Part shown: piece by piece, positions 6,059 to 13,501 of the stretch | Position numbering within the stretch: position 1 is the first letter of the stretch | How the letters are laid out: each line of letters starts with the position of its first letter | Assembly (NCBI GenBank): GCA_035318505.1 | Contig: DATHEQ010000434.1 | Coordinates: forward strand, 1-15,498 | Length of the DNA: 15,498 bases | Direction: 5' to 3' | Source: DASWDH01 sp035318505 | GTDB lineage: Bacteria; Myxococcota_A; Polyangia; Polyangiales; Polyangiaceae | Notes under the pieces: generated by a model | Seen by the model: only the letters and a program-made list of their open reading frames with translations | Database searches by the model: none | What the model was told of the DNA's origin: nothing | Program-made: the position numbers and the translations under genes

Positions 6059-7702
6059 ATGGCGCATCCGTTATCGGTCGCTTCGCGCACGCTCGTCGCC
6101 GGCCTTTTGGCGACGCTCCCCGTCCACGCCGCGACATTGACGGTGGGGCCCGGCAAGACGTACGCAAAGCCTTGCGCCGCCATCGCCGCGGCGAGCGACG
6201 GCGACACGATCGAAATCGATGCCGCCGGCACTTACGATGGCGACGTCTGCGCCGTTCCCAAAAACAGGCTCACGTTGCGCGGCGTGGCGGGGAGACCGAA
6301 GATCGACGCCGCCAGCCAGAACTACGGCGGCAAGGGCATCTGGGTCATCAGCGGCAGCGACACCATCGTGGAGAACATCGAGTTCTCCGGCGCGACCGTG
6401 CCCGACCAAAATGGCGCCGGCATTCGGCAGGAAGGGAGCAACCTCACCGTGCGCGGTTGCTACTTCCACGACAACGAGAACGGCATCCTCAGCGGCGGCG
6501 GGCCGACCACCGAAATCATCGTCGAGTACAGCGAATTTGCCAACAACGGCTTCGGTGACGGATTTTCGCACAACATGTACATCGGGCACGAAGGGCGCTT
6601 CACTCTTCGCTACAGCTATTCGCACAGCGCCAAGGTCGGACACCTCGTCAAGTCGCGCGCGGCCGAAAATTACATTCTCTACAACCGCCTCTCGGGCGAA
6701 GACGGCACGTCGAGCTACGAGCTCGACTTGCCCAACGCCGGAACGTCCTACGTCATCGGCAACATCATCGAGCAGGGTGCGGCCACACAGAACTCCGGCA
6801 TCGTGACGTACGGTCTGGAAGGCACGACGGCCGAGAACCCTGGGCACGCGCTCTTCGTCGTCAACAATACGTTCGTCAACGATCGGACCGCGGGCAGCAC
6901 CTTCATCAGCATCGGCGCCGCCATCACGACACCCGTCGTCGTCACCAACAACATTTTCTTCGGAGGCGGCACGATCACGAACCAGGCGAACGCAATGCAG
7001 CAGACGAACTTCGCGCAAGGCGACCCCAAGCTCGTCGACCGGGCCGCCTACGACTATCGCCTCGCGGCCGGCTCGCCGTGCATCAACGCCGGCAGCGATC
7101 CAGGCGTGGGCGCGGGTTTTGCGCTCAGCCCGGCGCGCCAGTACGTACATCCAGCGAACGCGATCGACCGGAACGCGGACGGGACGCTCGACATCGGTGC
7201 CTACGAATTCGGCGTGCCGTCCGACGGCGGTGTCGAGGCCGGCACCGACGCGTCCGACGCGAGCGCGCCCCCGGTGAGAGATGCATCGGACGCGGCAACG
7301 CCGCCCGCGCCGGACGCGTCGGACGGCGGGGCACCTCGGCCGCCCGATGCGTCCGATGCGGCAGCACCGCGTGACGTATCGGACGCCGCCACGGCGCGGG
7401 ACGCGTCGGACTCGGCGGCAATGTCCGACGCACGAGAGACCGGCGCGTCCGATTCGCGCGACGCGTCGGACGCGGGGCAACCCGCACCGCCGGACGCGGC
7501 AGACGGAGGAACATCTCCGCCGCCTGGCAGCACGGGCGACGCGTCGAGTGACGGCGGGGGATGCGGCTGTCGAACGGCCCACGGCCGCGATGGATCGGGC
7601 TTCGTCGCGGCCTGCGCGGCGCTGATGCTGGCGGTGAGGCGACGCCGCGTGCGTCACGGTGCGCGGCTTGCTGCGCGCGCACGGGCAGCCCATCGGCCGT
7701 GA
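6059..7702 (+). CDS. MYXO-CTERM-anchored right-handed beta-helix surface protein
   Basis: A 547-residue secreted protein. The signal peptide (1 to about 24) ends near PVHAA. Residues about 25-385 form a right-handed parallel beta-helix, shown by repeated short strands (VENIEFSGATV, LTVRGCYFHDNENGI, IIVEYSEFANNGF, FVVNNTFV, VVTNNIFFGG), and close with the DYRLAAGSPCINAG and IDRNADGTLDIGAYEF signatures common at the end of such domains. Residues 395-484 are an Asp/Ala/Ser/Pro-rich spacer. The C-terminus carries GCGCR (501-505), a hydrophobic stretch (SGFVAACAALMLAV) and RRRR: a MYXO-CTERM sorting signal, cleaved by a rhombosortase to leave a lipidated cysteine at the cell surface. Beta-helix proteins include polysaccharide lyases and carbohydrate binders, but I see no catalytic motif that I can assign. 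About 20 residues follow the Arg cluster, longer than usual for this signal. AAAGGA precedes the ATG start. Confidence 0.88.
   Translation: MAHPLSVASRTLVAGLLATLPVHAATLTVGPGKTYAKPCAAIAAASDGDTIEIDAAGTYDGDVCAVPKNRLTLRGVAGRPKIDAASQNYGGKGIWVISGSDTIVENIEFSGATVPDQNGAGIRQEGSNLTVRGCYFHDNENGILSGGGPTTEIIVEYSEFANNGFGDGFSHNMYIGHEGRFTLRYSYSHSAKVGHLVKSRAAENYILYNRLSGEDGTSSYELDLPNAGTSYVIGNIIEQGAATQNSGIVTYGLEGTTAENPGHALFVVNNTFVNDRTAGSTFISIGAAITTPVVVTNNIFFGGGTITNQANAMQQTNFAQGDPKLVDRAAYDYRLAAGSPCINAGSDPGVGAGFALSPARQYVHPANAIDRNADGTLDIGAYEFGVPSDGGVEAGTDASDASAPPVRDASDAATPPAPDASDGGAPRPPDASDAAAPRDVSDAATARDASDSAAMSDARETGASDSRDASDAGQPAPPDAADGGTSPPPGSTGDASSDGGGCGCRTAHGRDGSGFVAACAALMLAVRRRRVRHGARLAARARAAHRP
7241..7510 (+). 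repeat. Degenerate in-frame repeat encoding DASDA-type spacer
   Basis: Units such as GAC GCG TCG GAC GCG recur about a dozen times and encode D-A-S-D-A with proline-rich inserts. The segment joins the beta-helix to the MYXO-CTERM signal and probably forms an acidic, extended stalk. Similar acidic or Pro-rich stalks precede many sortase-type surface anchors. Confidence 0.75.
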
Positions 7703-7816
7703 CCGGGGCGTGGGCGACGGCCAACGAGAAGCGTCTCAACGCCCACACGAGCCGCGCAACAGTCTCGCAAATTCAGCCACTTACGCATTGGCATCCCCCC
7801 TGCTCAAGGAGGGGCC

Positions 7817-8824
7817 ATGCGCACCTTCCTCGCCCCCGTGTTCGTCCCCGTTTTCCTCCTTTCGACCCTTTTTCTTCCGCTTGCCGGATGCTCCGGTTCC
7901 GCGGAGCCGAGCCCATCCCAAGCTTCCCCCCGCCCGGCGAAAGGCGTGGCCGCAGAGCCGGCCCGATCCGTCGATCTCGATGCCGACGAGCGCGCGCGCG
8001 CGAAAGAAACCGGCGAGGCGACGGACTTCTTCGTCTGGACGCGCGAAGGCGAAGAACGCACGGTCACGTATCATCTCGACGCACAAGGGCGTCCGATCGA
8101 ACAGCTCGACGGCATCGTCGTCGCAACGAGCACCGGGACGTGGCAGTGGCGCCTCGAGGATCGAGCGGTCCCCACGGTTCCATGTGAGTACGCTGACGAA
8201 GAGGGGCACGTTTTTGCAGGAGAGCCCGTGCAACCTGGCACGGCAACGCGCGCCGCGCTGAGGCACGTCGCCAGCGGCGCAGAGCAAGTCATCGTCGAAC
8301 CAGGTGGAGACCTGATGGGCAACGCCGACGTCAAACACGACGTCGGTGTCATCGCTTCGATTGGCCCTTACCTTTTCTTGGAAGAGTCGACCTATACGTA
8401 CACATGCGGTGCGCACGGCAACACGGGTGTCTCGACGATGATCTGGAATGCGGCCACCGGAACGACAGTGGCCATGCCGACCGATCTCGGATCGCTCGAC
8501 GCGCCCCGCGGCGCCGCGGTCGAGGGGCTCACCGACGAAGAGGACGATGATTTCGCTCCCAGCGAGAACGACCTCGAGCTCACCGAGATCGTTCCGCGGT
8601 TCGCGCGCGATGGAACCCTCGAGGTCGGTCTCCAGTTCACGGCACCGACCTGCTACGCCTGCACGAGCGGCGGCTGGGGGTCTTACACGAAATCGACGGT
8701 CGTCGACGCAGTCGACACGCCCGCCATGCTCGCCCCGTTCGCGAGCTCGCCGCCTGCTGTGCGCGCGTTCCTACGCACGCACCCCGATTTCGAGCTCAAG
8801 GGGTGGAGCGCGCGTTGGCCGTGA
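7817..8824 (+). CDS. Putative lipoprotein of unknown function
   Basis: A 335-residue predicted lipoprotein. The signal peptide ends in the lipobox L-A-G-C with Cys25, followed by a Ser/Pro-rich linker. I do not recognise a family. The mature part mixes acidic, strand-rich segments and holds five more cysteines, in PCEYADEEGH, YTCGAHGN and PTCYACTSG, which could form disulfides. An acidic stretch (EGLTDEEDDDFAPSEND) lies near the middle. The start is secure: AAGGAGGGG (7806-7814) lies directly before the ATG. The gap behind the beta-helix gene (114 nt) shows no clear terminator. The next gene, the STAND regulator, starts within about 30 nt, so they could share a transcript; a periplasmic or surface sensor that feeds the regulator is a guess from position only. 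Confidence 0.8.
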   Translation: MRTFLAPVFVPVFLLSTLFLPLAGCSGSAEPSPSQASPRPAKGVAAEPARSVDLDADERARAKETGEATDFFVWTREGEERTVTYHLDAQGRPIEQLDGIVVATSTGTWQWRLEDRAVPTVPCEYADEEGHVFAGEPVQPGTATRAALRHVASGAEQVIVEPGGDLMGNADVKHDVGVIASIGPYLFLEESTYTYTCGAHGNTGVSTMIWNAATGTTVAMPTDLGSLDAPRGAAVEGLTDEEDDDFAPSENDLELTEIVPRFARDGTLEVGLQFTAPTCYACTSGGWGSYTKSTVVDAVDTPAMLAPFASSPPAVRAFLRTHPDFELKGWSARWP

Positions 8825-8851
8825 ACGAGAAGCGTGCCATGCTCGGCCCGC

Positions 8852-11800
8852 ATGAGCCGGCCGCGCGCGTCGAGACCGGTGACGCCGGCCAAGATCTCGG
8901 TGCCGCGTCTGGCCGAGACGTATCCCCGCAGTCGACTCTTTCGCGCGATCGACGTCGCTCGGCGCAAAAGGGTGGTGTGGATCGCGGCACCGGCGGGCGC
9001 GGGCAAGACATCGGTCGTCGCTACGTACCTGTCGGCGCGCCGCGTCCCGGCGCTTTGGTACAACGTCGACACGCGCGACGCCGATGTCGCCAACCTGTTT
9101 CACTACCTGGCGATGGCCGCTCGAGCGGCCGCACCGCGCCGCAAACTCGAGCTGCCCCGATTCAGCGCTGACAATCAGTTCGGTGTGGCCGCGTTTGCGC
9201 GCAGCTTCTTCGAAGCGCTCTGCCGCGAGCGACCGGTTCCCTCGGTGATCGTTCTCGACGATTACCAGGAAGCATCGGGAACGCTGTGGGAGGACGTGAT
9301 TCGCGAGGCCATCAGCGCGCTCCCTAAAGGGATCGTCGCGGTGATCATCAGCCGCGCCGAACCGCCGCCCGCTTTCGCCCGCCACTTCGCCGGCGGTCAC
9401 ATCGCGCTCGTCGGCTGGGACGAGCTGCGTCTCACGTCGCGCGAGATCGCCGGTCTCGTTCGACTTTGCCGCCCTGAGTGGCGCGGGCGCCGCTTCAAAG
9501 ACGTGTTGCCCGGCGTCGTCGCGCTTGCCAACGGCTGGGCCGCCGCGCTCACCTTGCTCTTACAAAACCAGCACCTCGGCGCGCTCGATGCGCGCGGGGT
9601 GGAGGAGTTTTCCGAGCGACTTTTCGACTACTTCGCCACCGAAATCCTCGACAAGACGACCCTCGCCCAACGCGATTTTCTCCTGCGAACTTCGGTGGTG
9701 CCGAGCCTGACCACGACGCTGGCGGCCCGCCTTACGGGCGTGACCGACGCGGCTCGCGTCCTCTCCGAGCTGGGGCGCCGCAGTTTTCTCACGCAGCGAC
9801 TCGGTGCTTCCGGCGCCTATCGGTACCACCCTTTGCTGCGCGGATTTTTGCGCCGGCGCGCGGAACGTGATCTCGGACCCTCGATTCTCCCAGAGCTGCA
9901 TCGAAGGGCAGCCGAGTGGTTCGTGGAGGCCGATCAGATCGACGAAGCGATGGAGCAGCTCGAGACGGCGCAGGACGTGCCCATGCGGGTCAAGCTTCTG
10001 CTTCGCGCCGCTCCCTCCTATTTCGCCAAGGGCTGTGGGCGCACGATCGAAAGCTGGATCGCGCGTCTTCCCCCCGACGTGGTGAAGCAAAGTGGCAGGC
10101 TCGTCTACTGGCGAGCCGTTTGTTGCCTCGGTTCGGCGCCGTCACGTGCGCGCGAGCTCTTGGAAATGGCCTTTACGCTCTTCACACGCGAGAAGGACGT
10201 GAGCGGCCTCTACCAATGCTGCGCCAGCGCGACGCAGGCCATCCTCCACGAGGGTATGAATTTCGCCGAGCTGCAAACATGGATCGCCCGGTTCGAGCAG
10301 CTCGAGGCTTCGGGACCGCCGTGTCCCCACGCCATCCTGCCGCTCGCCGTGACAGGCATGTTGATGGCCTCGATGTTCGGGCAATCCGACGCCGCGGCGC
10401 ATCGCCGTTGGGTCGAACGCGCCGTGCAGCTCATGTCCACCCGCGCCGAGGCCGCGCACAGGATCATGACCGGCGGCTTTCTGGCCGTGTACTTCGTCTT
10501 CAATGACAACCCCGCCCAGGCGGCGACGATTCTCGAAATGCTCCGTCCACCGGTCGGCGCCGAGTCATCCGTCACTGGCTCGATCACTTTGTTGCAGGCC
10601 AACGCGCTCTGCGCGTGGGCGCGCGGCGACACCGGGGCCAGCATCGCGCTGGTGCGCGAAGCGCTGGCCATCGCGGAGCGAACGGGCGTCCCCGTTTGGA
10701 ACGAATACCTTCTCGGGTTGGGCGCGGCCGCGACATTGGGGTCGGAGGACACCGCCGCGGCCAAGGAGTTCTTGCGCGGGCTCGCCCAAGCGGCGCAGGG
10801 CGGCGCCAACTATTCGCTCGGGAGCTACCACTTCTACGCGTCGTGGGAGGCGTACCTGCGCGGAGATATCGCGCGCGCGCTCCGTTCCGCGGAGCTCGCA
10901 CAAGAGTTCTCGACGCGCCTTGGTTACCTCTTCGCGCGAACCGTGTGCGCCGTCGCGCTCGCCCTGCTCCGCTGGCAGGCGGGGCAAGCCGAGGCAGCGC
11001 GCGCGAGCATGGAGCTGGCGCGGCGATTGGCGGAACAGGATCGCTGCTTTCTCGCGCTCTACGGCTGCGATCTCATCGAGTCCGACGCGCTGTGGGACGA
11101 GGATCGCCCGCGCGCGCTCGCCATCCTCGCGCGCGGACTCGCGCTCGGCCGCGAGCGCGGCTACTTCAATGCGTTCTACGTCGGAAACACGCTCTTGGCG
11201 CGCAGCGTCGGGCGGGCGCTCGAGCATCGGATCGAGCCGGACTACGTGCGCGCAGCGATCGTGCGGCGCCGCCTGAAACCGACCGCCGTCACCCCGACCG
11301 CCGATGGATGGCACTGGGCGTATCGGTTGCGCGCGCTCGGCTCCTTCGAGCTGTCGCGCCCCCACGAAGGCCAAGAAGGCGCGAGCGATGCGACGCACGC
11401 CGACAAAGGCCGTGGCGCCCCGCGCGGAATGCCGCTTCGCCTCTTGCAGGCGGCTGTCGCGCTCGGAGGGCGCGGCGTGCCGGAGGTTCAACTCATCGAT
11501 GCGCTCTGGCCCGATGCCGAGGGCGATAGTGGTCGGCGGGTGTTCGACACGACGTTGCACCGTCTCCGAAGGCAGCTCGGCGACGACGCCATCCTGCGCC
11601 TCATCGATGGTCGGCTTCACCTCGATGAGCGCCTCTGCTGGATCGACCTCTGGGCGTTCGAAGACATCATTGCCAAGGTCCGGGAGAGCCTAGGTCAGGA
11701 CAAGGCGGCGACCGACATCACCGCGCTATCCCGCCAATTGCTGGACCTCTACCGGGGGCCCCTTTTCGCCGACGCCCCCGCGGCGAGCATCTTTCTGCGC

Positions 11801-12127
11801 GGTCCGAGGAGCCGGTACGCCGCCAAGTTCCTGCACGCAACGGAGATTCTTGGCAAATTGCTCGAAACGAGACGGCAATTCGAAGAAGCCTCCCTCCTCT
11901 ATCAGAGGGCGCTCGAAGGAGACCAGGGCATCGAGCTCGCCTATGCAGGGCTCATTCGATGCGCTGTCAGCACCGGCCGACACGCGGACGGGCTGCGGCT
12001 TTTCGAGCAATGTCGCAGCCGCTTGTTGGCCGACCTTGGCGAGCAGCCGGGGCCAGAACTGGCGCGGTTGCACGCCTCTTTGACGGCGGGGCCTACCGCC
12101 CCCGACGCGGCTCTTTTGCCCCGGTAA
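8852..12127 (+). CDS. MalT-like STAND ATPase regulator with C-terminal winged helix-BTAD
   Basis: A regulator of about 1,091 residues. Residues below count from ATG 8852. A PAKISVPRL entry motif near 12-20 and Walker A APAGAGKT (46-53) start a MalT/STAND NTPase domain; Walker B is VIVLDDYQE (132-140), and RYHPLLRGFLRRR (324-336) is the winged-helix end typical of MalT-like ATPases. A long helical-repeat (TPR-like) sensor region covers roughly 350-800. Instead of a LuxR helix-turn-helix, the C-terminus has an OmpR/SARP-type winged helix (about 824-925, with LIDALWPDAEGDSGRRVFDTTLHRLRRQLG) and a BTAD helical domain to about 1080. An Arg/Gly/Asp-rich insert of about 25 residues sits in the first strands of the winged helix. 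STAND proteins usually switch from a closed ADP state to an ATP-bound oligomer on ligand binding. GTG starts at 8834 and 8879 are also possible; none has a good ribosome binding site. The inducer is unknown. Confidence 0.88.
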   Translation: MSRPRASRPVTPAKISVPRLAETYPRSRLFRAIDVARRKRVVWIAAPAGAGKTSVVATYLSARRVPALWYNVDTRDADVANLFHYLAMAARAAAPRRKLELPRFSADNQFGVAAFARSFFEALCRERPVPSVIVLDDYQEASGTLWEDVIREAISALPKGIVAVIISRAEPPPAFARHFAGGHIALVGWDELRLTSREIAGLVRLCRPEWRGRRFKDVLPGVVALANGWAAALTLLLQNQHLGALDARGVEEFSERLFDYFATEILDKTTLAQRDFLLRTSVVPSLTTTLAARLTGVTDAARVLSELGRRSFLTQRLGASGAYRYHPLLRGFLRRRAERDLGPSILPELHRRAAEWFVEADQIDEAMEQLETAQDVPMRVKLLLRAAPSYFAKGCGRTIESWIARLPPDVVKQSGRLVYWRAVCCLGSAPSRARELLEMAFTLFTREKDVSGLYQCCASATQAILHEGMNFAELQTWIARFEQLEASGPPCPHAILPLAVTGMLMASMFGQSDAAAHRRWVERAVQLMSTRAEAAHRIMTGGFLAVYFVFNDNPAQAATILEMLRPPVGAESSVTGSITLLQANALCAWARGDTGASIALVREALAIAERTGVPVWNEYLLGLGAAATLGSEDTAAAKEFLRGLAQAAQGGANYSLGSYHFYASWEAYLRGDIARALRSAELAQEFSTRLGYLFARTVCAVALALLRWQAGQAEAARASMELARRLAEQDRCFLALYGCDLIESDALWDEDRPRALAILARGLALGRERGYFNAFYVGNTLLARSVGRALEHRIEPDYVRAAIVRRRLKPTAVTPTADGWHWAYRLRALGSFELSRPHEGQEGASDATHADKGRGAPRGMPLRLLQAAVALGGRGVPEVQLIDALWPDAEGDSGRRVFDTTLHRLRRQLGDDAILRLIDGRLHLDERLCWIDLWAFEDIIAKVRESLGQDKAATDITALSRQLLDLYRGPLFADAPAASIFLRGPRSRYAAKFLHATEILGKLLETRRQFEEASLLYQRALEGDQGIELAYAGLIRCAVSTGRHADGLRLFEQCRSRLLADLGEQPGPELARLHASLTAGPTAPDAALLPR

Positions 12128-12162
12128 GACCGTTGTAAGACGCGGTTCGGCATGTTGGACGG

Positions 12163-12519
12163 ATGCACACGAGCCAACTCGAAGCGGGCTGCGCGCCTTG
12201 CGCAACTCCCACCTCCCTCCACACCGCCTCGTTTGCGGAGCTATTCAAGAACCTGCGCAAGCAGTTGGTCGGCAAGCAAGCCTGTCTCAGTCGAGCGGGC
12301 CTGCGCTGCACCGATGCGGCGATCTCGCACTGGGAACGAGGGCTGCGTTTGCCCCGGCCCAAAACGCTGCGCAACGCCGTCGAGGTGCTCACCCAGCTCG
12401 GGGCGACCCCGACGGACATCGAGCAATTGATAACGGCCTGGACGACCGAGTACCTCGAAAAGAAAGGACTGGGGCGACATCCGCCATCGCGCAATCCGGC
12501 GGCGGCTTTTCCGAGCTGA
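12163..12519 (+). CDS. XRE-family helix-turn-helix protein
   Basis: A 118-residue small DNA-binding protein. Residues 24-92 form a Cro/CI-type five-helix domain: FAELFKNLRKQL (helix 1), a Cys/Leu-rich second helix, DAAISHWERGLRLPRPKTL (51-69, recognition helix and the conserved W-E-x-G turn) and AVEVLTQLGATPTDIEQLITAW (helices 4-5). The first 23 residues, with two cysteines (C10, C13), are unconserved in appearance. The tail is Lys/Pro-rich. The gene starts 35 nt after the STAND regulator, so the two are probably in one operon; ATG 12163 follows a weak GGACGG. Its stop is 2 nt from the stop of the convergent helical-protein gene. It may autoregulate or act together with the STAND protein, but nothing in the sequence proves this. 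Confidence 0.8.
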   Translation: MHTSQLEAGCAPCATPTSLHTASFAELFKNLRKQLVGKQACLSRAGLRCTDAAISHWERGLRLPRPKTLRNAVEVLTQLGATPTDIEQLITAWTTEYLEKKGLGRHPPSRNPAAAFPS

Positions 12520-12521
12520 GG

Positions 12522-12851
12522 CTACACGAGCGCGAAACCGATCGCGGCGTTGATGACGGGGCGTGCCGCGGCTAGCGCGGCATTGACCGCCGCCTCGGCG
12601 GCCAGAAGCTCCATACCCGCCGAGCAGAGCAGAACCGAGCGCGTCGCGCTCTTCTGCATCTCGAACAAGAGCGACGCTTGCGCGGGAGCGATTTGCCCGC
12701 GCAAGCGAGCCAGCTCGATGGTGGCGATCGTCTGGGCGATTTTCTTGAACTCGCCTTCCGCATACGTTTCCGCCTCGGGGGCCTTCTCCTTCAGCACCTT
12801 CCACGCCGCTTGGAACATGGTGGTTGCGAGTGCCTGTACGTCGATCGCCAT
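12522..12851 (-). CDS. Small Ala-rich helical protein, partner of the lipoprotein gene
   Basis: A 109-residue protein of unknown function, almost wholly helical by its residue pattern. Residues 1-60 are charged amphipathic helices (VLKEKAPEAETYAEGEFKKI, ELARLRGQIAP). Residues 61-109 are Ala/Val/Ile/Leu-rich with a GMELLAAEAAVNAALAAA core and end in AAIGFALV. The C-terminal half could insert in or lie on a membrane, but it is not a clean transmembrane segment. There is no signal peptide. The start at ATG 12851 is firm: AGGAGG (12858-12863) lies 6 nt upstream and overlaps the stop codon of the lipoprotein gene (12862-12864), so translation of the two is probably coupled. A 33-residue upstream extension is excluded. 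The close pairing suggests that the two proteins act together. I do not assign a function. Confidence 0.75.
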   Translation of the reverse strand: MAIDVQALATTMFQAAWKVLKEKAPEAETYAEGEFKKIAQTIATIELARLRGQIAPAQASLLFEMQKSATRSVLLCSAGMELLAAEAAVNAALAAARPVINAAIGFALV

Positions 12852-12861
12852 GGGATCCCTC

Positions 12862-13410
12862 CTATTCTTGCGTACCGCGGCGCTTGGCGACCTCGAATTT
12901 GACGATGGCCGCACAATTGATTTCGATCGCGGAAAGCGCAGGTGAGGCAAGGATACTGGCGAGCCCCGCGTCTTTGGACATCTCGTGCAGCTTTCTCAGG
13001 TTCTCGACGTTGGTCGCGAGCTCGCCGACGAGGGCGATCGTGATCTCGTTTTTTCCCTGGGCTTGCGCGCGCAGTTTGAGCGTGGCGAGGCTGGCCTTGA
13101 GATCGCCGTAAAAGCCGACGTTGGCGGGATACGTACCCTCGGGCTTACCGGCCAGCCCCGTCATTCGCTCGATGAAAGCGACGATGCGCGTGTGGATCTC
13201 GCTGGCGCCTCGGTCGATGGCTTCATCGTAGGGGCTCACCAGCCGCACCGGCCCACAGGCGAACGCAGCCGCGACCAGTGCGATGAAGAGCGCCGGTCGC
13301 AATCGCGCCGCGAGCGGCCGCGCACCAACCCCTTGCCCTGGCCGTGCCGCGCGCGCCGCAGATCCCGGAAAACTGCGACCGCGACCGACCGGCTCGAGGG
13401 CAGGGATCAT
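12862..13410 (-). CDS. Predicted small lipoprotein, first gene of a coupled pair
   Basis: A 182-residue protein from ATG 13410. A basic leader is followed by the hydrophobic stretch ALFIALVAAAFAC and a lipobox ending in Cys52, then about 130 charged, helical residues (IHTRIVAFIERMTGLAGKPEG, LKLRAQAQGKNEITIALVGELATNVENLRKLHEM) and a helix ending FEVAKRRGTQE. It should be a membrane-tethered periplasmic helical protein. The start is uncertain: a TTG at 13302 would give a normal 16-residue lipoprotein signal, whereas ATG 13410 adds 36 Arg/Ala/Pro/Gly-rich residues but sits in an ATGA overlap with a short leader frame that has a perfect ribosome binding site. It is divergent from the Cys4 protein gene, 91 nt apart. 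Function unknown; its role probably depends on the 109-residue partner. Confidence 0.7.
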   Translation of the reverse strand: MIPALEPVGRGRSFPGSAARAARPGQGVGARPLAARLRPALFIALVAAAFACGPVRLVSPYDEAIDRGASEIHTRIVAFIERMTGLAGKPEGTYPANVGFYGDLKASLATLKLRAQAQGKNEITIALVGELATNVENLRKLHEMSKDAGLASILASPALSAIEINCAAIVKFEVAKRRGTQE

Positions 13411-13430
13411 CGCACCATTACTATCATCAT
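13407..13430 (-). CDS. Possible leader peptide MMIVMVR
   Basis: Seven codons (ATG ATG ATA GTA ATG GTG CGA) and TGA lie directly upstream of the lipoprotein gene. A strong GGAGGTGA site precedes the first ATG at a spacing of about 7 nt, and the TGA overlaps ATG 13410 in ATGA. It could feed ribosomes to the lipoprotein start by termination-reinitiation. It may equally be chance; the rare codon ATA is odd in such GC-rich DNA. Confidence 0.35.
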   Translation of the reverse strand: MMIVMVR

Positions 13431-13442
13431 TCCCTCACCTCC
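13431..13442 (-). promoter_or_regulatory. Near-perfect Shine-Dalgarno GGAGGTGAGGGA
   Basis: The minus-strand GGAGGTGA is complementary to eight bases of the usual 16S rRNA 3' end (TCACCTCC). It lies 7 nt (from GGAGG) before ATG 13430 and about 27 nt before ATG 13410, so it serves the short leader frame better than the lipoprotein frame itself. Confidence 0.6.
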
Positions 13443-13501
13443 GACCGCACTTGCAAGGCCGCCGCGACTCGGCTATCAGCCCGGCTCTGACAACCGTAGA
13501 C

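Noticed and set aside
6071..7693. 540-codon - strand frame opposite the MYXO-CTERM gene
   Set aside because: The + strand encodes a signal peptide, a beta-helix and a sorting signal. The opposite frame is Arg/Val/Asp-rich noise that is kept open by GC-rich third positions.
10565..11620. 351-codon - strand frame within the STAND regulator
   Set aside because: It lies wholly inside the helical and winged-helix part of the regulator and has no domain of its own.
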